Positions 17,629 to 24,651 of a stretch of DNA of 24,651 nt are shown here, one piece after another. Under the pieces are notes generated by a model. The model ran no database searches, was not told the DNA's origin, and worked only from the letters and a program-made list of their open reading frames with translations. Position numbers and translations under genes: made by a program. How positions within the stretch are numbered: the first letter of the stretch is position 1; every line of letters starts with the position of its first letter. Source of the DNA: Lingula anatina (Eukaryota > Brachiopoda > Lingulata > Lingulida > Lingulidae). Where the stretch lies: positions 24,488 to 49,138 of the forward strand of contig NW_019775721.1 in assembly GCF_001039355.2 (NCBI RefSeq), written 5' to 3'.

Positions 17629-18527
17629 CCCTTACGAAAATTTCCTATAGGATTTCCTATAAGATTTCCTATAGGATCCTATAAGATTTCCTATAGGATC
17701 CTATAGGAAATTGTCCCTTTTTCCTTTTTCCTATAGGATCCTATAAGAAATCTTATAGGATCCTATAGGAAATCCTACAGGATCCTATAGGAAATCCTAT
17801 AGGAAATCCTATAGGATCCTATAAGAAATCTTATAGGATCCTATAGGAAATCTTATAGGATCCTATAGGAAATCCTATAGGAAATCCTATCGGATCCTAT
17901 AAGAAATCTTATAGGATCCTATAGGAAATCTTATAGGATCCTATAGAAAATCTTATAGGATCCTATAAGAAATCCTATAGGATCCTATAGGAAATCTTAT
18001 AGGATCCTATAGGAAATCCTATAGGAAATCTTATAGGATCCTATAGGAAATCTTATAGGAACCTATAGAAATTCATATTAACTGCTTTTAATATTTTTAC
18101 AGCTTTAAAAAGCAAATTCAAAAAAATAATTTAAGCTTCAATGATTTGGTACAAAAACATTCCTAATGATAAAATATTTCTCCATAAAAGATGACTTTAC
18201 AAATGATCAATTTTTCAAGATTTCTTTAAAATAGAAATTAAAGAATTTCTATAGAATCCTATAGAAGACTAAAAGATTGTGCATTATAAACAATAAAAAG
18301 CATTTTTGCTTTAATAGTGATATATAATTGACAATATTCAACTGCTAAAATTGACCTATATCAAATATATTGTTTAGAATGATATTTGTCTATAAGATAT
18401 GCATTTTTCTCAAGATTTTAACTTGCAACAATTTCCTATAGGATCCTATAGGAAATCCTATAGGAAATGTGCCCTATAGGATCCTATAAGATTTCCTATA
18501 GGATCCTATAGGAAATTTTCGTAAGGG
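17629..18527. mobile_element. Palindromic GGATCC foldback element, 899 bp
   Basis: The two ends are perfect 24-bp inverted repeats starting CCCTTACGAAAATTTCCTAT (17629-17652 and 18504-18527). The left part, to 18070, is an array of a 22-bp unit, GGATCCTATAGGAAATCTTA plus TA, sometimes with an extra 12 bp (AGGAAATCCTAT). The right part (18430-18527) carries three more GGATCC boxes. I count 16 GGATCC in the left block and 3 in the right. The core TCCTATAGGA and the GGATCC-centred words are self-complementary, so single strands fold at many points. The middle (18071-18430) is AT-rich with one degenerate unit near 18250. No coding capacity and no clear target duplication. Confidence 0.9.
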
Positions 18528-18529
18528 TG

Positions 18530-19695
18530 TGCACGTTCATTTACACCAGTATATGCTACCGCATAAGTTGTAATAAATATTAATTTGCACATAACAGGTA
18601 ATCTAACTTCAGAACGCCTGTCTTTGATAGTGGCATATTTACAGTGAAACATGTAGGTCCACCTTTTAATATATCTTAATGGATCACTTATACTCTTATG
18701 TTAATATTTAACGAATCATGCAATAGATTTTACAACAGATCATCCCTTTATGAACTAGACTCTCTGCTCTGTTGCCACCATGTCCCTGCCTCAAAGACAG
18801 CGTCATGGTTTCATATTTGGTCAACCCTAGGACCTTCTACCCGCGTCCTTGGTCAAACTTACACATGTACAATCCTCATTGTCACTTGGAAGGGCTGAAA
18901 GCAAACCAGGCAATTAAGTTTGGGGTGTTACTAAAAACAACCTAGTCAAGCAAAGCTAATGAAACGAGTGCTAGCTATATTCCATAAAAATCAATTTACA
19001 AGTCTGATGATCATTTAGCGATCTGTTCAGACTACAATAGGGAAACATGTAATTCCACATCTGCTGTTTGTTTTTTCATTCTTTTTAGCCCAGTAGGGAT
19101 ACTCAAGTGCTCATAGAGTGACCGAATGCTAGCAGATAAGATGGAATATTAGTCTAAACGTGGCCCTTTATATGTATAAAGAATAAATAACATTCCAATT
19201 TTAGCCAAAAAATGTCTTAATAAATAAACAAAAACATAAAATAAATAATAATAAATAAATAGCAGAAAAATATAATATAAATACATGTAGGGCCTATAGC
19301 CTTCAATTTCTTTCTCATTAGCTTGTGAAATGGACATTCACAAATTGTTTCCCCAAATTGTTCCCCAGGGCCTAACTGGCCCAAAACTAAAGTCATGAAA
19401 TGTGCCAATAGTACCAAAGGTGGACGGCATACTTTCTACTACTCTACGGGCCCTGTATTGGTTGATCGACTTTAAAACTACAGTTAAATTGGTATACTGC
19501 TTCAAAGTCAGGGGCCTCAAGTACAGTTATCACTGTAACAAGGTACTCTTTTTTCATATAAATGAGATTCAAGAAATTTGGACAGTTTTGAAATAAGTGT
19601 ATTCAGTACAAAAAGTTTCGAGTATTTTTAAAAAATTATTATGATACTCCGGAGAAATTATAAGAAAATGATCATATCAGCGCCCTCTATCATTT
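18530..19695. other. Intergenic, nothing firm
   Basis: No clear gene. The plus-strand stretch 19440-19500 reads TLRALYWLIDFKTTVKLVYC, faintly like the LHWLP-x-RI-x-FK block of LINE reverse transcriptases, but too weak to call. AT-rich simple sequence lies at 19210-19280. Confidence 0.45.
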
Positions 19696-19701
19696 ATCGT
19701 T

Positions 19702-19780
19702 GTCTTCACTAGCACAATATGATGAAATTCATGGACACCGTCACAATCATGTTGAGATAGACTCTGAAGTCAAATACTGC
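19702..19780 (+). repeat. Dispersed 80-bp repeat, copy 1 of 3
   Basis: Most diverged of three same-orientation copies (others at 21740 and 23972). Shared blocks are GTCTTCACTA-CACAAT, CCGTCACAATCATG, TTGAGA and, near the end, AAATACTGC, matching AAACACCGC of the others. Confidence 0.65.
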
Positions 19781-19910
19781 AGCATTAACCCTGTTGTAAC
19801 TCAACTTCCTCTATTCTCAACATTGACAATTGCCAGAGAGGAAGATTCCCGCGCACGCCTTACGTCCCCCATCCCTACACACACACACCCACACACACCC
19901 AACTAAAGCA

Positions 19911-20518
19911 AGGCTTTAGTTGCACTTGCACGATTCTGTGGCACGCATTGGCACGATTCGAGTCGTGCCAGTGTGCGGCGAACTAGCCGTAAACTGGCGT
20001 GAAGTGTGCGTAAACCCGTCGTGACTGCGTGCCATGTCGGGACGAGAATTTTGAAATGATCAAAATTTTGGTCACGACAAAATTTCGCGACCGGGTAGTG
20101 AACTATGCGCAAACTGTTCGTGAACTCGTCGTGAACTCGTCGGGACGATGCGGGAGAATGCGTGCCAGTTAGTGGCAGTGCGCGCCCTGCCACGACTGTT
20201 ACGAACTGCCACGAATAGTTCACGAACAGCTCATGTATATTGCGTGCCCAAGTCGGCACGACACCGTCCGAATCGCGCAAACTCGTCGTGCCAATGCGGG
20301 AAGTGCGTAAACTATGCGCAAACTATGCGTGAACTTGTCGTGCCAGTTCGTGTCAATGTGGACACGCATTCGTAAACTATTCGTTAGCTTGTCGTGAACT
20401 CGTCGTGAACTATGCGTTAACTAGTCGGGAACAGTGCGGGAACCTACCACTTCGTGCCCCAAAATGGCACGACTTGCCACGACAAAATCGGGGCCAAAAG
20501 TCGTGCAAGCGTCAGCCT
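19911..20518. mobile_element. CpG-rich foldback/MITE of short degenerate repeats
   Basis: The ends pair imperfectly: AGGCTTTAGTTGCACTTGCA plus CGATT on the left against AGGCTGACGCTTGCACGACT on the opposite strand at the right. The inside is a dense array of about 10-bp variants such as TCGTGAACTCG and ATGCGCAAACT, plus GGCACGA/TCGTGCC palindromes. It has an AAAATTTT-type hairpin (AATTTTGA, loop, TCAAAATT, about 20048-20068). It is far richer in CpG than the surroundings. Long frames across it are repeat artefacts. No coding domain seen. A small palindrome (ACTAAAGC-AAG-GCTTTAGT, 19902-19920) overlaps the left edge. Confidence 0.75.
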
Positions 20519-20524
20519 GGCATA

Positions 20525-21735
20525 ATTTTTATGCTTTAGAAAGTGACGCCTCGGTTAGAAATGTGTTGGTACATGTACCTGTAGCAGTTTGCTTTAATAA
20601 AATACTTTGACTATACAAAATGATATAGAAAAATTAAATTGGCAATTAAGAAATGTATTAAATTCCAATTCCAATCTTTCAATGTTTCAAGATTTTTACC
20701 GGCTGTTTTACAACTTAGTCATACTAACAGCCTGTTTTAATCAATAATTAAAACAAGTCAATTTTTGCGCCCCGATATTTCAGTCTCCGTTGTGTGGCTT
20801 ATTGCACACCTCAGGTAGAGGTGACACTCACGTCGTTAGCTTAACTTTTTATGTTTACACACTTACTGGAACATTTTTGAAATATTGTTGAGATTTCTTC
20901 GTGAAGTTCCAAATATGTCACTTTTTAACAAGTTAATTTTTAATGAAAAAGAAATATAATAAAATTATCATTCTGTCCTTCAATCCGCAACTTGTACTAT
21001 CTTTAGCCCATTGCCTATGTGGACAGTTCGGCAATTCGGCTCATTCATTAGCACTTCTGTTTTATGTTTTCTGGTATATATTCTGGGTTGTCGCGCAAAC
21101 AGTCCCCAGTGCATAAATGAAAATGTGCAATATTTCGTGCAAGTCGGCAAACATACTTGATGTGAAAATTAATCGCTGACAGTTTGTGTAGATCAAAAAT
21201 AGCAAACTTTGACTCCAAGTAAATTCTGTCGGCACTTTATGTTCCATTTTTAACCTATTTTAATTTTAGTTCCTTTCGTAGCGTTCACGCTTTGCCAGGT
21301 TATTTTCCAGTGCTGCGATTTTAGAAATGGCGCTCTTTCTCAATAGACGTCATATTTTAAGTTCATCTTTAGGAATTACTATAAAGCTAAAACATCTGGT
21401 GGTTATATAAATTAAAAATATAATCTGAACAGGGTTTTTTTAGAGACAAAAGTTGTAAAAGTTTGTATAACCTGGTGTGTTTAAGTTAAAAGACACCAGT
21501 AAACACCCAAACGCTCTCAAAACTCAATTTTCCCGACTCTCCCAAACCTTTTATACCATCATCATACCCCTCATCATTTTAGTGCCGTTTTATTTCAACA
21601 TATTTCCTTTTAATCCAACTTTCTCTGCTTAAAGGTTCGTCGATATCTAATTTAAACTAAAATAGCATGTTGTTCTTTCCATTGATTTATTAGGTCATTT
21701 CTTAAAAAACATTTCATCCCTTTCCCCGTCTCGCG
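20525..21735. other. AT-rich intergenic, nothing recognised
   Basis: No exon, RNA gene or transposon end could be supported. Confidence 0.5.
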
Positions 21736-21739
21736 TTAT

Positions 21740-21820
21740 GTCTTCACTAACACAATTGGCTGATATTTGTGGAGTCCGTCACAATCATGGTTGAGACAGC
21801 ATCAAAATCAACACACCGCA
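21740..21820 (+). repeat. Dispersed 80-bp repeat, copy 2 of 3
   Basis: Closest to copy 3 (23972-24052). It shares GTCTTCACTAACACAAT, TGATATTTGTGGA-TCCGTC and ACAATCATGGTTGAGACAGC. On the minus strand copies 2 and 3 both translate to DAVSTMIVTDSTNI and end LC-stop. A separate inverted repeat (GGCTACCCTCTACCAGG near 21830 and its complement near 21951-21968) lies just downstream. Confidence 0.8.
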
Positions 21821-21989
21821 ACCTCTGGCTACCCTCTACCAGGGACATAGATTGATTTTTCACTAGATATTCAAAGATGCGCCTCTCTTTAAATAGATGG
21901 CTAATCTCTGTACTGTAAAAGCAAAAATATGTCCACAGCATAACTGCGGCCTTGGTAGAGGGAAGCCTGTGGCTCATTTCCCGTATTGA

Positions 21990-22355
21990 GATTGCTCATT
22001 TGAAATGTCTTCACGGTGAAAGAGAACATATTTTATGTTAGCAACAAAGATTAAGAAAACGAGCGAGAGAAGGAGGGGGAGAGAAAAACAGGTTTATCCG
22101 AGACATAAATAAAATCGAAAAAAAAAATTAATTCAGTTATGAGCAGGAACATCTTTACGGATGATTAAATTTCACACAAATATCGTAGAACATATGTCGG
22201 AGATTGTTAATGTGTGTGTGTGGGGGGTATCATCATTATTGTCAGAAACTAGTCAATTTCTGGGCAAAAATGCAAAAAATCACACCTGCCATAATAAAAA
22301 AAGATTAAAACGGCTATAAACGAAAGCATTAGGTGTAAAGATTTACGTTATACTA
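21990..22355. other. Intergenic, nothing recognised
   Basis: A purine-rich GAGAGAAGGAGGGGGAGAG run near 22064 and a short (GT)n at 22212-22221 are the only simple features. Confidence 0.5.
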
Positions 22356-22358
22356 AAG

Positions 22359-22593
22359 CCTAGGTTACATTTTTCACAGACGCCGCACGATGAAATAGAA
22401 ATTANAATAGAAATTAATTTTCCGTATTTTTGTACCGTAAGTGTCTATGGACTAGCATGCTTACGTTCGGTACGGGCGCCGTACCATTTCTCCCACATGA
22501 CCTTGAAGTTAAGTAGCGGACGCCCCACGAGTAGCATATGGGCAATGCAAGGACACCATGCGGACATCGCATGTACAACAAATGTAACCCAAG
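22359..22593. mobile_element. Small MITE, about 235 bp
   Basis: The ends CCTAGGTTACATTT (22359-22372) and, on the minus strand, CTTGGGTTACATTT (22593-22580) match at 12 of 14. Inside are GTACCG/CGGTAC palindromes, including GGTACGG-GCG-CCGTACC. The assembly N at 22405 lies within it, between two copies of AATAGAAATTA. No coding sequence and no clear target duplication. Confidence 0.6.
22394..22416. other. Assembly join: N between 11-bp duplicates
   Basis: AATAGAAATTA occurs directly before (22394-22404) and directly after (22406-22416) the N at 22405. This is the same pattern as the other two Ns. Confidence 0.7.
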
Positions 22594-22928
22594 ATTGGAT
22601 ATTTGAAAAAATTTAACTATATTTGTCGGGGAATTATGCGTGCAATTTCCAAATGTTTTGGTCTTATGTTATTTATTTATTTATTCATTTATTCATTTAT
22701 TTTTATGTTTATGTATGTGTGTGTGCGAAATAGGTCTTTTACACATTTTAAGTTAAATTCCAGGGTTAAATATACTCTGTGTTTACTATTACTTATACGT
22801 GCTACAACAAAGTCCGAAAAATGAGCTTTCTGATTTAGAGGTAATTTGTCTCCTTGTTGCTGTATGATATAAGCGTGATGTAACGAGATCCGCACATTGA
22901 TCATTTGGTTTGTTTAACTGTATTTATT

Positions 22929-23322
22929 CCCCTATTTCACACAGACCACGAATCTCACGAATCGACAAATTTCAGGATTCGTGAGATTTTGCAAATTTCC
23001 TGGCCTAATTCGACACGCTCTACGATTCAGTTACGATACAGGTGCGATAGTGTTACGAATATTCGTGGGATTCGGCTGGAATCGCACGAATATTGTCAAG
23101 AATTCACTATGATTTTTTGGGAATCGGGAGTTCGTGGCCAAAATTTTGAACAGCTCAACATTTTTGCCACGAATTCCCGATTGATCAAGAATTGCAAGAA
23201 CTGACTACGATTATATACGAATCTGTTAAGAACTCCACGAACTGATTACGATTCATCCACGAATCCTGAAATTTGTCAATTCCTGGCGATTCGTGGGATT
23301 CGTGGTCTGTGTGAAATAGGGG
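22929..23322. mobile_element. Foldback/MITE of ACGAAT-type short repeats, 394 bp
   Basis: The ends form a long inverted repeat starting CCCCTATTTCACACAGACCA on both strands and continuing with CGAAT-C-CACGAATCG and GACAAATTTCAGGATTCG. The interior has a second inverted core: GGGAATCGGGAGTTCGTGGC against the complement of GCCACGAATTCCCGATT, around 23150. It also has many ACGA-x5 words (CTACGATT, TTACGATA, ACTGATTACGA). So the element folds on itself at two scales. Non-coding; no clear target duplication. Confidence 0.85.
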
Positions 23323-23487
23323 CATCAAAGTTTTTGCCACGAATTCTTGTTGGTCAAGAATTGCAAGAACTGATTACGAATATATTCGAATCTGTTGAGA
23401 ACTTCATGAACTCATTACTGTTTCCGATTCAACCACGAATCCTGAAATTTGTCAACTCCTGGCGATTCGTGGTCTGTGTGAAATAGG
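23323..23487. repeat. Tandem second copy of the foldback's right half
   Basis: Starting after the first element's end, this repeats its right half (23153-23320) with a 170-bp offset; TTTTTGCCACGAATTC is at 23161 and again at 23331. It ends at a third copy of the terminal repeat (…GTCTGTGTGAAATAGG). The two copies differ at many bases, so this is genuine and old, not an assembly overlap. Confidence 0.85.
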
Positions 23488-23540
23488 CCACGTGTTTGTG
23501 AGTATTACTGATATACAGCCTTTGTCAGTAATTATTATTA

Positions 23541-23640
23541 TTGTCTTCTATACTACAACTACTCTTACTACTACTACTACAACTACTACTACTACTACTA
23601 CATCATATAGTCCTACTACACTGTACTACAACTACTACGT
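23541..23640. repeat. (ACT)n microsatellite
   Basis: An imperfect run of ACT/TAC triplets, interrupted by CAACTA and ATCATATAG. Frames across it give Thr runs and are not genes. Confidence 0.9.
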
Positions 23641-23971
23641 GTACTGGTTCTACAACTTACATCGCTCCAGAGGTATGCTGAGGTGAGTTTTCAGAAATCT
23701 CTTAGACTCAACTTGCTGTCGGGGACAACTTGAGGATATCTGTTCCCCGCGAGGTAGGTCGACTGTTGTAACGAACTGACCTTTGAGTGTATCTCCCTTC
23801 CTCTCTCCTACATCCATCCCCGTTATCCAACCCCCCCCCCCACCCCCACCCCACTCCACCACATCCCCCGTCAAACACTCCAATCATTGAAATGCACTCA
23901 CATGCCATTTGCCGTGCATCACAAGAGGGAGGAACCCCCCCCCTCGCCCCACACTTCTCGGCTTACGTCCA

Positions 23972-24052
23972 GTCTTCACTAACACAATGGGGTGATATTT
24001 GTGGAATCCGTCACAATCATGGTTGAGACAGCATCAGAAGCGAAACACCGCA
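23972..24052 (+). repeat. Dispersed 80-bp repeat, copy 3 of 3
   Basis: Matches copy 2 closely: GTCTTCACTAACACAAT, GATATTTGTGGAATCCGTCA, CAATCATGGTTGAGACAGCA and AAACACCGCA. It is preceded by C-rich sequence. Confidence 0.8.
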
Positions 24053-24060
24053 CTCTATTG

Positions 24061-24380
24061 GCACATTACCCTTATTAAAACAGATTGTTCAATTTAAGTA
24101 TACAGTATGTATACTTACAAATTGGTTGGTGTTCTTTTCTCGAAAAATAGACTTCGTGTTTGGATTAAAACAGGTGTGAAATTGTGAACTTTGTCCAAAG
24201 AAGCATATTTTCAATACTATGTAAAATTCGAAACACCGACCTTGGTCTCTGAATATTAGAGAACTGTTCTTTATGTTGTTTACACAGACTAGATCAATTA
24301 AGAGATGTGATCACGTTTTATTAGAACGCAAGATTGAATAATGGTGTGTATCAGCAGAAATTTAAGTTTTGTTTCCATGT
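24061..24380. other. Intergenic, nothing recognised
   Basis: AT-rich with no feature I can support. Confidence 0.5.
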
Positions 24381-24400
24381 CTTTTTCAGATAACGTTTAG

Positions 24401-24484
24401 TTCACGATCCCAGCGACAGATAACCGCAGCTCTGGGATCATGTCCATGGATTCTGCCTTCAACTTGTCCCAAACCACAGACTAA
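24401..24484 (+). CDS. Candidate terminal exon, plus strand (weak)
   Basis: After a pyrimidine-rich run and two close acceptor-like AGs (CTTTTTCAG and then CGTTTAG), the frame from the second AG reads FTIPATDNRSSGIMSMDSAF and NLSQTTD. It ends in TAA TAG. It looks like a polar protein C-terminus, but no family is recognised and no upstream exon is seen. It could equally be chance. Confidence 0.25.
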   Translation, partial: FTIPATDNRSSGIMSMDSAFNLSQTTD

Positions 24485-24651
24485 TAGAACTCGACAGCTT
24501 ACCACGCTGTGTATCTACCAAGGAAATCACTGTCGAAACACGCGGAACGCTTCATTTGCACATACGCTGTACAAAATTTTATTGAAACTGCTGCCATAAA
24601 TGATAAAGTTGATAAGTCAACTAAAATTTCTTAATCCTTGTCTTCCCAAAT

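Noticed and set aside
19440-19500. LINE-like LYWLIDFKTTVK block
   Set aside because: Too short and too weakly similar; no flanking reverse transcriptase motifs.
19903-20375. 125- and 75-codon frames in the CpG-rich block
   Set aside because: They translate short degenerate repeats of a foldback element.
23650-23883. Minus-strand frame with TLKGQFVTTVDLPRGEQISS
   Set aside because: Looks mildly protein-like, but it runs into poly-Gly from a C-rich repeat and has no recognised family or clear splice sites.

Overview
This is a eukaryotic, almost certainly metazoan, draft-genome window. It has short split exons with GT/AG borders, AT-rich introns and intergenic DNA, many decayed transposons and three single-N assembly joins. 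The families seen (SRCR, MUC4/SUSD2-type VWD, a Bark-beetle-like beta-helix, Tc1/mariner, an L2/CR1-like LINE with an ATT tail) and the frequent TACATGTA-like words suggest a marine invertebrate, perhaps a mollusc. The species cannot be fixed from the window, and there is no sign of bacterial or viral genome organisation.

The only convincing host coding sequence is on the minus strand. A first exon (14089-13677) starts with an ATG and a probable signal peptide, then a right-handed beta-helix-like segment. An SRCR exon follows (12978-12760). About 6.8 kb further on come two VWD exons (5953-5753 and 5459-5281), joined by a phase-1 intron that splits a Trp codon. These may form one secreted or cell-surface multidomain gene (beta-helix, SRCR, VWD), but the exons that should lie between them (both ends of the SRCR domain, the first half of the VWD) were not found with confidence. 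Linking them is inference.

The rest is repeats. 1-3548: a tRNA-like SINE head, a 46-bp-arm hairpin and two related GACTGC minisatellites, one with a 158-bp higher-order unit. 3551-5202: a complete Tc1-type transposon with TIRs and TA duplications but a broken transposase. 6900-7776: a 5'-truncated LINE. 7878-8369: a nested foldback element. 10144-10806: a foldback made of inverted 39-bp arrays. 14248-14584: a TTAA-flanked MITE next to the gene start. 15232-15810: an internally deleted mariner. 15952-16269: a TTA-flanked Harbinger-like MITE. 17125-17245: a hairpin. 17629-18527: a palindromic GGATCC foldback. 19911-20518 and 22929-23487: two CpG-rich foldbacks of short degenerate repeats. 22359-22593: a small MITE. 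Three lesser dispersed repeats also recur in the window.

The most unusual theme is the number of foldback elements whose arms are themselves arrays of short palindromic repeats. They appear unrelated in sequence, except that 19911-20518 and 22929-23322 share the same kind of internal hairpin. All three Ns sit between direct duplicates, which points to assembly errors. The 247-bp tandem duplication around 16442 should not be read as biology.
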